A stretch of 64,000 bases of DNA from Acidobacteriota bacterium (GCA_019351995.1 JABBOD010000005.1:24841-88840), one strand, 5' to 3'. Shown: positions 26,302 through 35,942, counted from the stretch's first letter. Program-made: numbers and translations. Notes: generated from the letters alone by a model not told the origin.

Positions 26302-26985
26302 TCACTGCGTGGCGAGTGGCCAGCGCTCGCGGGTGCGCGACACCCGGATGACGCCGGCTCCTGTCCCGATGACGACCCCGGCGATAAGCACAACGTAGAA
26401 CGCCACGGAGAAGTAGCCTTCGGCCGAGAGCGACGGGTCGAGGAACGGATACGGGTACCAGGTGGCCTTGTGGGCGAGCTCGTTGACGGCGAGCGGCCCC
26501 CGGATCAAGGTGTAGATCACCCAGACGATCGGGAACACCACGACCGTCCCGAGTTCGTTCCAGCCCAGCCGCCGACGCCCGGGGGCGAAGAACCAGTCGG
26601 CGATCAGCAGCAGCGGAGAGACCAGGTGCAGTACCTCGTTCGACCAGGCGAGGGTGGTGCCCTGCGGCAGCTCGATTCCACGCAACAGCAGGTTATAGAC
26701 CACGAAGGTGACCGTCATGTAGGTCACCGCGCTGAGACGCAACCGGGCGAACCAGAGCGGATCGCTCTGCGCCCTCAGCAACAGGACCGCGCCGATCGCG
26801 TAGACGACGATCGCGAGCACGTTCGAGTCGATCGTGAAGAAGCTGAAGAAGTTGACGAACAGCGACGACTTGTCGCTGATTCCCGCGTTCTGCCAGAAGT
26901 TGTATGTCGTGATGAGCTGCCCGATGATGGCCGCAACACCGGCCGCGGCTCCGGCGAACCGGAGAACAGTGAAAAGCGCTCGCAT
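26302..26985 (-). CDS. Pr6Pr family membrane protein
   Basis: A 227-residue integral membrane protein with six hydrophobic segments. NFFSFFTIDSNVLAIVVYAIGAVLLL near residue 50, GIELPQGTTLAWSNEVLHLVSPLLLIADW, and the YPYPFLDP motif near the C-terminus identify the Pr6Pr family (FAR-17a/AIG1-like). The biochemical role is not established. ATG at 26985 follows the minus-strand -10-like TAGCAT by 6 nt. Confidence 0.85.
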   Translation of the reverse strand: MRALFTVLRFAGAAAGVAAIIGQLITTYNFWQNAGISDKSSLFVNFFSFFTIDSNVLAIVVYAIGAVLLLRAQSDPLWFARLRLSAVTYMTVTFVVYNLLLRGIELPQGTTLAWSNEVLHLVSPLLLIADWFFAPGRRRLGWNELGTVVVFPIVWVIYTLIRGPLAVNELAHKATWYPYPFLDPSLSAEGYFSVAFYVVLIAGVVIGTGAGVIRVSRTRERWPLATQ

Positions 26986-27105
26986 GCCCAAATGCTATCG
27001 GGGGCGATTGTCTCGAGGTCAGAAGGTTTGCAGCACGGTGATGTTGCCGTAACACCGTCGAATCATTGCCCGTCTTTACTGGGAGAGATGGCGGGGAGGC
27101 CGACG

Positions 27106-28071
27106 ATGACCACGATGCGCGCCATGACGATGACCGTGCCGGGTGGACCTGACGTGCTGGAGCTCGCGGAGATCGAACGGCCGACCCGGATCGGTTCCGA
27201 GGTGCTCGTGAAGGTCATGGCCGCCGGCGTGAGTCCCATTGACAGCACGACTCGCAGCGGCAAGGGGCCGTTCGGCGGGGCTCTGACGATGCCGATCGTC
27301 CTGGGCAACGACTTCAGTGGAATCGTGGTCGAGGCGGCGTACGCGGCCCACCCCCTGCAGCCGGGCACGGAGGTCTACGGCATGGGCATGGTGCCGCGGC
27401 TGAGCGGCGCATACGCGGAGTATGTGAGCGTTCCGGTGCTCAGCCTCGTGCGCAAACCGTCTCGGCTCTCGCACGTGGAGGCTGCCGCGGTCCCGCTCGC
27501 AGCACTCACGGCATGGGGCATGGTGGTCGAGACCGCGAAAACGCATGAGGGACAGCGGATGCTCGTCCACGCCGGGGCCGGAGGCGTCGGCCATTTCGCT
27601 GTCCAGTTTGGGGCATACTTCGGTGCCCACGTGATCGCCATCGGCTCAACCCGCAATCTCGGCTGGCTCCGGGAACTTGGCGCCTCGGACGTGATCGATC
27701 ACTCGATCACCCGATTCGAGGATGCAGTCGCCGACGTCGACGTCGTCATCGACCTGGTCGGCAACGCCATCGACCACACCTCGTCCCGCTCGCTCGGTGT
27801 GCTCCGGCCGGGCGGATTGATCGTGAGCGCACCGGCGGGCAGCTGGCCACACATGCTCGAGGAAGCGGAGGTCGCCGGCGTGCGCGCAACGGACTTCCAG
27901 GTCGCCCCCGACGGCTCGACATTGGCGATCATCTCGCGCCTGCTCGAGTCGGGCGACGTGAAGGTCTTCGTCGACCGGGTCTTCGACCTGGAACGTGCAG
28001 CCGACGCGCACCGCCACATCGAGGAGGGGCACACCCGCGGCAAGATCGTGTTGAAGGTGTGCGAGGGCTGA
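27106..28071 (+). CDS. Zinc-independent MDR family NADP-dependent oxidoreductase
   Basis: A 321-residue medium-chain dehydrogenase of the quinone-oxidoreductase type: GroES-like N-terminal domain (VLGNDFSGIVVEA near residue 70) and Rossmann domain with AGAGGVGHFAVQFGAYFGAHVIA near residue 150. It lacks the structural-Zn Cys cluster of classic alcohol dehydrogenases. It probably reduces a quinone or enone with NADPH; substrate unknown. ATG at 27106 has GGGGAGG six bases upstream; ATG 27088 is an alternative 18 bases earlier. Confidence 0.85.
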   Translation: MTTMRAMTMTVPGGPDVLELAEIERPTRIGSEVLVKVMAAGVSPIDSTTRSGKGPFGGALTMPIVLGNDFSGIVVEAAYAAHPLQPGTEVYGMGMVPRLSGAYAEYVSVPVLSLVRKPSRLSHVEAAAVPLAALTAWGMVVETAKTHEGQRMLVHAGAGGVGHFAVQFGAYFGAHVIAIGSTRNLGWLRELGASDVIDHSITRFEDAVADVDVVIDLVGNAIDHTSSRSLGVLRPGGLIVSAPAGSWPHMLEEAEVAGVRATDFQVAPDGSTLAIISRLLESGDVKVFVDRVFDLERAADAHRHIEEGHTRGKIVLKVCEG

Positions 28072-28235
28072 CTCGCCCGGCCGCCAGCTCGACTCACCGC
28101 CGACTCGCCCCCTCGGAAACGCAATTTCAATTCAGCCTCACATGAGGGGGAACTGGAATGCCGGATCCGAGAAGTCGGCCGGCTGGTTGCGCGAGCAACA
28201 CGCGGAGCAGCCGGCTCGCATCGCTAGCGGCTCGC

Positions 28236-28784
28236 TCAGCCGGCGACACCGGCCGAGAAGACCAGCTCGCGGACGAAGTCATCCTCCCAGCGGGAGCCGA
28301 CCAGGAACTTCTTCGTGCCGACCACCCTGAATCCGGTCTTCTCGTAGAAGCGGTTGGCACGCGCGTTCTCCTGATTGACGCCGAGCCAGATGCCGGCAGC
28401 CGCGCGATCTCGGGCCGCCTCGATGCTCACCGCCATGAGCAGCGCGGCCACGCCTGCCCCGTGGTGCTCGGCACGCACGTACACCTTGCTCAGTTCGGCG
28501 GTCGGGTGCACCGTGATCGCGGCCGCGGCGTCCCGGTCTGACGGCTCGCCAAAGATCAGCATCGTGTAGCCGGCGGCGTCCCCGTCAACCTCGGCGAGGT
28601 ACAGCGCGCGATCCGGGTTCGCAAGATAGTCCGCGAAGGCAGACTCGCTCAGCGTGGTCGCGATGAACTCGGCTATCGCCTCAGCGGTGGTGTGCGGCGG
28701 GCAAGCGAGCGGAAAAGTCGCCGCGGCGAGCGCGGCGAGGGCGGCGGCATCCGCAGCCTCAGCCAGACGCACCGTCGATGTCAT
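28236..28784 (-). CDS. GNAT family N-acetyltransferase
   Basis: A 182-residue acetyltransferase: LYLAEVDGDAAGYTMLIFG strand, then LSKVYVRAEHHGAGVAALLMAVSIEAA with the R-x-x-G-x-G/A acetyl-CoA loop as EHHGAGVA near residue 110, and NRFYEKTGFRVVG at the C-terminus. The substrate is not evident. ATG at 28784 is preferred over upstream in-frame starts, which lie inside the rplA terminator hairpin. Confidence 0.85.
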   Translation of the reverse strand: MTSTVRLAEAADAAALAALAAATFPLACPPHTTAEAIAEFIATTLSESAFADYLANPDRALYLAEVDGDAAGYTMLIFGEPSDRDAAAAITVHPTAELSKVYVRAEHHGAGVAALLMAVSIEAARDRAAAGIWLGVNQENARANRFYEKTGFRVVGTKKFLVGSRWEDDFVRELVFSAGVAG

Positions 28785-28811
28785 CGGCCCTCGGCGATCG
28801 CGGGCGGACGA

Positions 28812-28845
28812 CGAAGAGGGGCCCTCCGTGGAGAGCCCCTCTTCG
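28812..28845. terminator. Terminator hairpin after rplA (bidirectional stem)
   Basis: CGAAGAGGGGC and GCCCCTCTTCG form an 11-bp perfect stem with a 12-nt loop immediately after the rplA stop on the minus strand. There is no clear U-tract, as is common for actinobacterial terminators. Confidence 0.6.
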
Positions 28846-28859
28846 GTCATGAACGTGCT

Positions 28860-29549
28860 TTAGAGCGCGGCGACGTCCAGCGGGACGCCAGGGCCGAAGG
28901 TGGTCGACAGGGTCGCCTTCTGGATGTAGCGGCCCTTCGACGAGCTCGGCTTGGCTCGCTGGATCTCGGCCAGCGCGGCAGCGAAGTTCTCGTCGAGCTG
29001 CTCCGGGGTGAAGCCGGCCTTGCCGATGACGAAGTGGACGCTGTTGTGCTTGTCGACGCGGAACTCGATCTTGCCGCCCTTGATGTCGGAGACAGCCTTG
29101 CCCGTGTCGGGCGTGACCGTACCTGTCTTGGGGTTCGGCATCAGGCCACGGGGGCCCAGCACCTTGCCGAGACGGCCGACCTGGCCCATCAGTTCCGGGG
29201 TCGAGACGGCAGCGTCGAACGCGGTGTAGCCGCCGGCGACCTTCTCGATCAGCTCGGCGCCACCAACCTCGTCCGCGCCGGCCGCAATGGCCGCCTCGGC
29301 CGCGGGGCCGGTCGCGAAGACGATGACGCGAGCGACCTTGCCGGTGCCGTGCGGGAGGATGACGGTGCCGCGCACCATCTGATCAGCCTTGCGCGAGTCG
29401 ACGCCGAGCTTCATCGCGACCTCGACGGTCGCGTCGAACTTCTTCGAACCGGTCTCGCGGATGACGACGACGGCCTCGGTGGGCTCGTAGAACTTGCCGG
29501 GCTCGATCTTCTCGGCGGCGGCGCGATATGCCTTCGATTTGGGTGCCAT
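28860..29549 (-). CDS. rplA: 50S ribosomal protein L1
   Basis: 229-residue L1 protein of the tRNA exit-site stalk. It begins [15 protein letters not shown], contains [17 protein letters not shown] and the signature [22 protein letters not shown], and ends with [12 protein letters not shown]. The ATG is two bases after the rplK stop and a GGAGG lies inside the end of rplK, so the two are coupled. Confidence 0.97.
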   Translation of the reverse strand: MAPKSKAYRAAAEKIEPGKFYEPTEAVVVIRETGSKKFDATVEVAMKLGVDSRKADQMVRGTVILPHGTGKVARVIVFATGPAAEAAIAAGADEVGGAELIEKVAGGYTAFDAAVSTPELMGQVGRLGKVLGPRGLMPNPKTGTVTPDTGKAVSDIKGGKIEFRVDKHNSVHFVIGKAGFTPEQLDENFAAALAEIQRAKPSSSKGRYIQKATLSTTFGPGVPLDVAAL

Positions 29550-29551
29550 GA

Positions 29552-29983
29552 TTATGCCTCCACCGTGATCCCCATCGACCGGGCGGTGCCGGCGATGATC
29601 TTCATAGCGGCCTCGACGTCGTTGGCGTTGAGGTCCGCCTGCTTCTGCTCGGCAATGGACCGCACCTGCTCCTTCGAGAGCTTCGCGACCTTCACCGTGT
29701 GCGGGGTCGACGACCCCTTCTGCACTCCGGCTGCCTTCTTGATGAGTTCGGCGGCCGGCGGGGTCTTGAGGATGAACGTGAACGAACGGTCCTCGTAGAC
29801 GGTGATCTCCACCGGGATGACGTTGCCGCGCTGCGACTCGGTCGCCGCGTTGTACGCCTTGCAGAACTCCATGATGTTGACGCCGTGCTGACCGAGCGCG
29901 GGGCCGATCGGCGGGGCGGGGTTCGCCGCACCTGCATTGATCTGGAGCTTGATGAGCCCCGTGATCTTTTTCCTTGCTGCCAT
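29552..29983 (-). CDS. rplK: 50S ribosomal protein L11
   Basis: 143-residue GTPase-centre protein. Conserved segments [38 protein letters not shown] and the C-terminal [11 protein letters not shown] are complete. It precedes rplA and follows nusG on the minus strand. Confidence 0.97.
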   Translation of the reverse strand: MAARKKITGLIKLQINAGAANPAPPIGPALGQHGVNIMEFCKAYNAATESQRGNVIPVEITVYEDRSFTFILKTPPAAELIKKAAGVQKGSSTPHTVKVAKLSKEQVRSIAEQKQADLNANDVEAAMKIIAGTARSMGITVEA

Positions 29984-30097
29984 GGTGGCATTTCCTTATC
30001 TGTCGTGCGCCCTCTTGGACGCGCTTCCACACACCAGGCTTGCCCTGGCAGTGGTGGGGGGGAACCGGGCAATGTTACCGGACCCCGATGCAATCTG

Positions 30098-31078
30098 CTA
30101 CAGCTTCGTCACCTGATCGAACGAGAGCTCGACCGGGGTCTCGCGCTCGAAGAGCGACACCAGCACGGTGAGCTTGCCGCTTTCCGGCTTGATCTCGCTG
30201 ATCGTGCCCGGGAGTCCCGCGAACGAACCCTCCTTGATGGTGATGGTCTCGCCGACCTCGAAGTCGACCTCGGCCGGGATGACGCGGGCCGTGGCCTTGC
30301 CGCCGCCCTTTCCCGTCGTGCCGCCCTTGGCGGGGGCTTCGACCACCTGCACGAGGCTCTTCAGCATGTTGAAGGCCTCCTCGAAGCGGAGCGGTGTCGG
30401 GTTGTGGGAGTTGCCCACGAATCCGGTCACACCCGGGGTGTGGCGAACGACCGACCAGCTGTCTTCGTTGAGGTCCATGCGCACCAGTACGTAGCCGGGG
30501 ATGCGCACGCGGGTCACCAGCTTGCGCTGACCGTTCTTGATCTCGACGACGTCTTCCATCGGCACCTGGACCTCGAAAACGTAGTCCTCCATGGCCATCG
30601 ACGAACGACGCGACTCGATGTTCTGCTTCACACGCTTCTCGAAGCCGGCGTAGGAGTGGATGACGTACCACTTGCCGAGCTTGCCGCGCAGCTCCATGCG
30701 GAACTCCTGGTACGGGTCGACCTCGGCCTCATCTTCCTCGACCGCTTCCTCATCGGCAGTCGCCTCGGCCGCCGCGTCGAAGTCGGTGGGGTCATCGGCG
30801 TCCGAGTCCTGACCGATGTCGAGAGCGGAGTCGACGATCTTGTCGGCCTCGGGATCGGTCGCCGCATCCAAGGCGTCCAGGATGCTCTCCAGGTTGGCTT
30901 CGACGTCGCCGTCGTCGTCGACCAGGTGGATCGCGCGGGACTCGGCATTCTCGTCGGAGGACTCGTCGGCCGCCAGCACGTCATCCTGGAGCAGGTCGTC
31001 GGTTTCCGACGACTGCTCGGCGGCGGGGGCGAGATCGACGTCGCGTCGCTCTTCTTTAGTCACAGTGATGTTTTCCAT
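30098..31078 (-). CDS. nusG: Transcription termination/antitermination protein NusG with acidic N-terminal extension
   Basis: A 326-residue NusG, against about 180 in E. coli. Residues 1-135 form an actinobacterial extension rich in Asp/Glu (for example [20 protein letters not shown]). The NGN domain begins at [18 protein letters not shown] near residue 136 and includes [10 protein letters not shown] and [12 protein letters not shown]; the KOW domain near residues 265-300 has [19 protein letters not shown]. It couples RNA polymerase with Rho or the ribosome. Confidence 0.97.
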   Translation of the reverse strand: MENITVTKEERRDVDLAPAAEQSSETDDLLQDDVLAADESSDENAESRAIHLVDDDGDVEANLESILDALDAATDPEADKIVDSALDIGQDSDADDPTDFDAAAEATADEEAVEEDEAEVDPYQEFRMELRGKLGKWYVIHSYAGFEKRVKQNIESRRSSMAMEDYVFEVQVPMEDVVEIKNGQRKLVTRVRIPGYVLVRMDLNEDSWSVVRHTPGVTGFVGNSHNPTPLRFEEAFNMLKSLVQVVEAPAKGGTTGKGGGKATARVIPAEVDFEVGETITIKEGSFAGLPGTISEIKPESGKLTVLVSLFERETPVELSFDQVTKL

Positions 31079-31162
31079 TCATAGAGGTAGAGGGGGGCGA
31101 TGCCCCAGTTCGGCTCGACCGCGAGGGACGCGGCATGCCCGGCGAGGTGCACGCCGTGCGGT

Positions 31163-31435
31163 CTACGTGCCGTTGCCGAAGACCCAGGCGACGAGCGCGC
31201 CGAACCCGAAGTCGAGTCCGTAGACGAGCGCCATCATGATGATGACGAACGTCAGCACGACGCCGGTGTAGCTGAGCAGCTCACGCCGGGTGGGCGTGAC
31301 CACCTTCTTGAGCTCGTTGATGACCTGCCGGATGAAGAGAGAGACGCGCGCGACCGGGCCGCGCCGTTCGCCGCGCTCCCGCTTGGCGCTCGCGACAAGG
31401 TCCTCAGACGGCTCGTCGACCACCTTGCGTGCCAC
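31163..31435 (-). CDS. secE: Preprotein translocase subunit SecE
   Basis: 90-residue SecE: N-terminal actinobacterial part starting (G/V)ARKVVDEPSED, a cytosolic helix ARVSLFIRQVINELKKVVTPTRRELL, and one membrane span TGVVLTFVIIMMALVYGLDF. It clamps SecY in the Sec translocon. GTG at 31435 is chosen because AAAGG lies eight bases upstream; a GTG nine bases earlier has its ribosome binding site too close. Confidence 0.95.
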   Translation of the reverse strand: MARKVVDEPSEDLVASAKRERGERRGPVARVSLFIRQVINELKKVVTPTRRELLSYTGVVLTFVIIMMALVYGLDFGFGALVAWVFGNGT

Positions 31436-31483
31436 TCTCAACACCTTTCAACAGTGAACCTCGCGCTGTCGTGCGAAGAATCG

Positions 31484-31556
31484 CAGGGCGGACAGGACTT
31501 GAACCTGCAACCTGCGGTTTTGGAGACCGCTGCTCTACCAATTGAGCCACCGCCCT
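31484..31556 (-). tRNA. tRNA-Trp (CCA anticodon)
   Basis: A 73-nt cloverleaf: acceptor AGGGCGG pairs with CCGCCCT plus discriminator G; D-arm GCTC...GAGC; anticodon loop CTCCAAA within the GCGGT/ACCGC stem; T-arm GCAGG-TTCAAGT-CCTGT. The 3' CCA is not encoded. It lies upstream of secE, the usual position in actinobacteria. Confidence 0.96.
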
Positions 31557-31714
31557 ACAGAGGATCTGACCGCCGAATGTCGAACCCAGAAAAATGGGCG
31601 CGACAAAGCTTGGCTGACTTCACCACTCCGATCAGTGTATGTCATGCGACGGCGGGGCTCGATCGGGTCGCCGCAACGCGAAGCTCGGCAGGCGCGGATG
31701 CGCGATTGTTAAGG

Positions 31715-32344
31715 GTGACCACCTGGTTCCCCGCCGCCCTGTCCGGCCTCGGCCTCGGCCTGTCGCTGATCATCGCCATCGGCGCACAAAACGCCTTCGT
31801 GCTGCGTCAGGGCTTGCGCCGCGAGCACGTGTTCCTGGTCGTGGCGATCTGCGCGCTGTCCGATCTGCTGTTGATCGCCGGCGGTGTAGGGGGAGCCGGG
31901 TTGCTCTTCACGGCCGTGCCGTGGCTGGTCGAGGTAGTGCGTTGGGCGGGGGCGGCGTTCCTGTTGCTCTACGGGTTGTTCGCCGCTCGACGGGCGTTGC
32001 GGCCCTCACGGTTGACGGCAGCCGATGACCAGAACGCGATCACCCGGCCGTCGACCGCCGCCATCGCGGTGACCTGTCTCGCCCTCACCTGGTTGAACCC
32101 CCATGTGTATCTCGACACCGTCGTGCTCCTCGGCTCGGTCGCCAGCACCCACGGTGAGTGGCGCTGGGCGTTCGGTGCCGGGGCGGGGGTTGGCAGCATC
32201 CTGTGGTTCTCGGTGCTCGGTTTCGGCGCTCGCCTGTTGGCGCCGGTCTTCGCGCGGCCGATGGCGTGGCGCGTGCTCGACGCGATCATCGCCGTCGTCA
32301 TGGTGGCGCTCGCCATCACGCTGGCGCTCAGTGCACTGACGTAG
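31715..32344 (+). CDS. LysE/ArgO family amino-acid exporter
   Basis: A 209-residue exporter with six hydrophobic segments. It carries the LysE-family pattern GLGLSLIIAIGAQNAFVLRQGLRREH near the N-terminus, ALSDLLLIAGG, and LTWLNPHVYLDTVVLLGS after the third segment. LysE-type proteins export lysine and arginine; ArgO-type export arginine. GTG at 31715 starts the protein; the transcript leader is very short. Confidence 0.92.
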   Translation: MTTWFPAALSGLGLGLSLIIAIGAQNAFVLRQGLRREHVFLVVAICALSDLLLIAGGVGGAGLLFTAVPWLVEVVRWAGAAFLLLYGLFAARRALRPSRLTAADDQNAITRPSTAAIAVTCLALTWLNPHVYLDTVVLLGSVASTHGEWRWAFGAGAGVGSILWFSVLGFGARLLAPVFARPMAWRVLDAIIAVVMVALAITLALSALT

Positions 32345-32425
32345 CCGGCATCCACCGGTCGACGGATGCCCGGCGTCAACCGGTGCGCCGTTGTCGGGAA
32401 CCGGCAGCCCGGCCACGATGGACCC

Positions 32426-33307
32426 ATGACAGAATCCGTCGTCGAGGTCAGCGACCTCCGCAAGAACTACCACGGTGTCGAGGCGCTGCGAGGTCTCGAC
32501 TTCGACATTCGCCGCGGCGAGACTTTCGCCCTGCTCGGCCCGAACGGCGCGGGCAAGAGCACCACGATCGAGATCCTCGAGGGCTACCGAGACCGGACCT
32601 CCGGCGAGGTGCGTGTGCTGGGCGTCGACCCGCAGCGCGGCGGCCTCGACTGGAAGGCGCGGCTCGGCATCGTGCTCCAGAGCGGGGGCGAGCAGGGCAA
32701 CCAGACGGTGCGCGAGCAACTGCGGCACTTCGCCGGGTTCTACCCGAACCCGCGCGATGTCGAGGAGGTGATCGCCTCCGTCGGGCTCGAGGCGAAAGCA
32801 TCCACTCGGATCAGGCGCTTGTCGGGGGGCCAGCGGCGGCGAGTGGATGTCGCGCTCGGCATCATCGGACGGCCGGAGTTGCTGTTCCTCGACGAGCCGA
32901 CGACCGGGTTCGACCCGGAAGCACGGCGACAGTTCTGGCTGCTGATCAACCAGCTCAAGAGCGAAGGCACCACGATCCTGCTGACCACCCACTATCTCGA
33001 CGAGGCAGCGCAGTTGAGCGATCGCGCCGGCATCGTCACCGACGGCCTCCTGGTCGAGCTCGGGCCGATCGACACCATCGGCGGGGCGCAGGCTCGCATC
33101 CCGATCGTGCGCTGGACGCGCGACGGTGTGGTGCGCGAGGAACGGACAGAACGGCCAGGCGAGTTCGTCGCCCGCCTGGTCCTGGAGGGCGAGCCCGACC
33201 GCCTGGAGGTCATCCGACCCAGTCTCGAAGACATCTACCTGGAGCTCGTGGGAGCTGCAGATGCCGCCGCCGAGTTGGCGACATCCACCGAAGGAGCATC
33301 GAAATGA
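32426..33307 (+). CDS. ABC transporter ATP-binding protein (drug/lipid exporter type)
   Basis: A 293-residue ATPase: Walker A LLGPNGAGKSTTIEILEGY near residue 42, Q-loop VLQSGGEQGNQTV, signature RLSGGQRRRVDVALG near residue 138, Walker B LLFLDEPTTGFDP, and His-loop TTHYLDEA. It resembles the DrrA/CcmA-like exporter family. It overlaps the permease gene by ATGA. Alternative start at 32366 is less likely because it extends past the conserved N-terminus. Confidence 0.92.
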   Translation: MTESVVEVSDLRKNYHGVEALRGLDFDIRRGETFALLGPNGAGKSTTIEILEGYRDRTSGEVRVLGVDPQRGGLDWKARLGIVLQSGGEQGNQTVREQLRHFAGFYPNPRDVEEVIASVGLEAKASTRIRRLSGGQRRRVDVALGIIGRPELLFLDEPTTGFDPEARRQFWLLINQLKSEGTTILLTTHYLDEAAQLSDRAGIVTDGLLVELGPIDTIGGAQARIPIVRWTRDGVVREERTERPGEFVARLVLEGEPDRLEVIRPSLEDIYLELVGAADAAAELATSTEGASK

Positions 33308-34143
33308 GCACCGCGACCACCACCCTGGTCACCCCGGCCCGCACCGTCACGGTCGGACTCTCCCGCGTGGGCTACGAGATTCGGAGTTACTTCCGGCAGG
33401 GCGACTCCGTCTTCTTCACCTTCCTCTTCCCCCTGGTGATGCTCACGATCTTCTCGGTCGCGTTCAGCAACGCCAGCTTCGGGAAGGATGCGGCGGGCCA
33501 CAGCGTCAGCGCCGCCGCCTACTACCTCCCCGGCATGCTGGCCGCGGGCGTGCTCCTCAGCGGGCTCCAGAACATGGCAACCGACATCGCCATGGAGAAG
33601 AGCGATGGAACGCTCAAACGCCTCGCGGGAACCCCGCTCTCGGTGATCAGCTACTTCATCGGCAAGATCGGCCAGGTCCTGGTGACCGGGCTACTGCAAG
33701 CCGCGCTGCTGCTGGTGGTTGCGCGCGTCCTCTTCGGCGTCGCGCTTCCCACCGACCCGGCACACTGGGTCACCTTCGCCTGGGTGTTCCTCCTCGGCGT
33801 CGCGACCTGCGCCCTGCTCGGGATCGCGCTCAGCAGCGTTCCGCGCTCGGGCAAGAGCGCGACCGCGGTCATCATCCCGATCGTGCTCGTGCTCCAGTTC
33901 ATCTCGGGCGTCTACATCACCTTCTCCGGCCTGCCGAGCTGGTTGCAGAACTTCGCCAGCGTCTTCCCGCTGAAGTGGTTGGCGCAGGGGATGCGCTCGG
34001 TGTTCCTGCCCTCGACCTTCCAGGCCGCGGAGGCCGGTGGCAGTTGGAATCTGGTCGGCGTCGCCATCGTCCTGGGGATCTGGTTCGTCGCCGGGCTGAT
34101 CGTCACCCGGCTCACCTTCCGCTGGATCCGCAAGGACAGCTAG
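33304..34143 (+). CDS. ABC-2 type transporter permease
   Basis: A 279-residue permease with six hydrophobic segments: FFTFLFPLVMLTIFSVAF, the ABC-2 cytosolic loop MEKSDGTLKRLAGTPLSVISYFIGK, VFLLGVATCALLGIALSSV, IIPIVLVLQFISGVYI and a C-terminal span. With the preceding ATPase it forms an exporter, as for DrrB/YadH-type systems. The two-component genes follow within 15 bp. Confidence 0.9.
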   Translation: MSTATTTLVTPARTVTVGLSRVGYEIRSYFRQGDSVFFTFLFPLVMLTIFSVAFSNASFGKDAAGHSVSAAAYYLPGMLAAGVLLSGLQNMATDIAMEKSDGTLKRLAGTPLSVISYFIGKIGQVLVTGLLQAALLLVVARVLFGVALPTDPAHWVTFAWVFLLGVATCALLGIALSSVPRSGKSATAVIIPIVLVLQFISGVYITFSGLPSWLQNFASVFPLKWLAQGMRSVFLPSTFQAAEAGGSWNLVGVAIVLGIWFVAGLIVTRLTFRWIRKDS

Positions 34144-34158
34144 GTGTTAGCTGGCACG

Positions 34159-35319
34159 ATGACCGCACGACGCTGGTGGATGCTCGCCCTCACCGGGGCG
34201 AGCATCCTCTGCGCGGTGGTACTCGGTCTCAGCGTCGGGATGGGGCTGCGGTTCGGGATCGGCGTCGCCATCCTGGTGGCGTTCGCCGTGTTCTGGGCGC
34301 TGGTGTTCCGCTGTGATGAGGAGGGATCCGCCCGCGCCGTCGCCGTGCTGATCGTCACGATCGCCGTCTCCGGCGCGCTCACCGCGGTCGACACCTCGCT
34401 CGCCTTCTTCCAGGCATTCGCGTACCCGGCCGCGTGGACTTTGCTGGCCACGGCACGGCGGGCGGTCCTCGCGAGCGCCGCCCTGGCGATCGTCGAGGGG
34501 CTGGCACTCGTGGAGCGCATCGGCGCATCTCCGAGTTCGATCGGCCTCGCGATCACCATCGAGACGGTTTCTTTCGCCTTCGCGATCTCGATGGGCATCT
34601 GGATCACCCGGATCGCCGATCTGGGCACGGAGCGCAAGCGGCTCTTCGACGAGCTGAGCGGGGCACAGGCCGAGCTGGCGGCGATGCACCGGGATGCCGG
34701 GGCCACCGGCGAACGCGAACGGCTGGCCCGCGAACTCCACGACACGATCGCACAGTCCCTCACCGCGCAGGTGCTGCTGGCCCAGCGGGCTCGGCGCGAG
34801 TTGGCCTCGGGCGCCCTGAGCGACTCGACCCTCGAGCTGCTGGAGACCGCGTCGCGCGAGGCGTTGGCCGAGACCCGCTCGCTCGTCGCGGCGAGCGCGC
34901 GCGTCGAACTCCCGGGCGGGGGGCTCGTCGAGGCACTGCAGCAGTTGGGGACGCGGTTCGAGCGGGAGAGCGGAATCACCGTGACCGTGGTGTCGTCGTT
35001 CCCGGTCGAGGTGCCGCTCGCGCGTGACGCCGAAGTCGTTCTGTTGCGGTGCGCGCAGGAGGGCCTGGCGAATGTGCGCAAGCACGCCGGCGCACACGCG
35101 GTACGGCTGCTTCTGAGCTCGAGCGACGGTTTCGCCGGCGTGGACGTGGTGGATGACGGACGCGGCTTCGACCCGTCATCGGCGGCGCCCGGCTTCGGGC
35201 TGAGCGGCCTGCGCGACCGGCTCGGGCTGGTCGGCGGTTCGCTCTCGGTCGATGGGACGCCGGGGGCGACGACGCTCACGGCGCGTCTTCCGCTGGTCGC
35301 CGCGCCGGCCGCCTCGTGA
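34159..35319 (+). CDS. Sensor histidine kinase, NarL-partner (HisKA_3) type
   Basis: A 386-residue kinase with five to six N-terminal membrane segments (residues 5-150), a coiled linker, the HisKA_3 box GERERLARELHDTIAQSLTAQ with the phospho-His near residue 193, and a HATPase domain with CAQEGLANVRKHAGAH and VVDDGRGFDPSS, GLSGLRDRLGLVGG. It senses membrane or cell-envelope conditions through its many membrane segments, as in VraS/LiaS-like kinases; no separate sensor domain is present. It probably controls the adjacent ABC exporter. GTG 34144 is an alternative start. Confidence 0.9.
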   Translation: MTARRWWMLALTGASILCAVVLGLSVGMGLRFGIGVAILVAFAVFWALVFRCDEEGSARAVAVLIVTIAVSGALTAVDTSLAFFQAFAYPAAWTLLATARRAVLASAALAIVEGLALVERIGASPSSIGLAITIETVSFAFAISMGIWITRIADLGTERKRLFDELSGAQAELAAMHRDAGATGERERLARELHDTIAQSLTAQVLLAQRARRELASGALSDSTLELLETASREALAETRSLVAASARVELPGGGLVEALQQLGTRFERESGITVTVVSSFPVEVPLARDAEVVLLRCAQEGLANVRKHAGAHAVRLLLSSSDGFAGVDVVDDGRGFDPSSAAPGFGLSGLRDRLGLVGGSLSVDGTPGATTLTARLPLVAAPAAS

Positions 35320-35942
35320 TCCGGGCTCTGGTCGTCGACGACCACCCCGTCGTGCGCGCGGGGCTGGTCGCGCTCTTCGATGCGGCCCCCGACATCCACG
35401 TGATCGGGACCGGTTCATCGGGCGAGGAGGCCATCGCGCTCGCCGCATCGCTCGAACCCGACGTGGTGCTGATGGATCTGCGGATGTCGGGCATCGACGG
35501 CGATGAGGCCACCGCCCGCATCGTGGCGGCCCGCCCGGCGACCCGGGTCGTCATCCTGACCACCTACGAGAACGACGACGCGATCCTCCGCGCGATCTCG
35601 GCGGGAGCGAGCGGATACCTCCTCAAGGCCGCGCCCGAGGAGGAACTGCTCGCCGGCGTGCGGGCGGTTGCCGCCGGGGAGGTCGCACTCGCGCCGAGCG
35701 TGTCGCGGCTGCTGGTGCAGCGCGCGGCGTCGCCGAACCCGGGCGCGGCGCCCGCCTTGAGTGCGCGCGAGCTGGACGTGCTGCGGCTGGTCGCCGCAGG
35801 GTTGAGCAATCGCGAGATCGGCGAGCGGCTCTACGTGGGCGAGGCGACGGTGAAGACGCACCTTCTGCACGTGTTCACGAAGCTCGAGGTCGCCGATCGC
35901 ACGCGGGCGGTGACGCGGGCGATGGAACTGGGGCTGCTCTGA
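35316..35942 (+). CDS. NarL/FixJ-family response regulator
   Basis: A 208-residue regulator: receiver domain with phospho-Asp in EPDVVLMDLRMSG near residue 54 and Lys in GYLLKAAPEEEL, and a LuxR-type helix-turn-helix LSARELDVLRLVAAGLSNREIGERLYVGEATVKTHL near residue 145. GTG at 35316 overlaps the kinase stop (GTGA). Regulator and kinase follow the ABC exporter, suggesting control of that exporter. Confidence 0.93.
   Translation: MIRALVVDDHPVVRAGLVALFDAAPDIHVIGTGSSGEEAIALAASLEPDVVLMDLRMSGIDGDEATARIVAARPATRVVILTTYENDDAILRAISAGASGYLLKAAPEEELLAGVRAVAAGEVALAPSVSRLLVQRAASPNPGAAPALSARELDVLRLVAAGLSNREIGERLYVGEATVKTHLLHVFTKLEVADRTRAVTRAMELGLL

Noticed and set aside
25801..27105. Extended frame fused in front of the MDR oxidoreductase
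   Set aside because: It overlaps the YqaJ-like and Pr6Pr genes, has no motifs, and the oxidoreductase has a proper ribosome binding site before ATG 27106.
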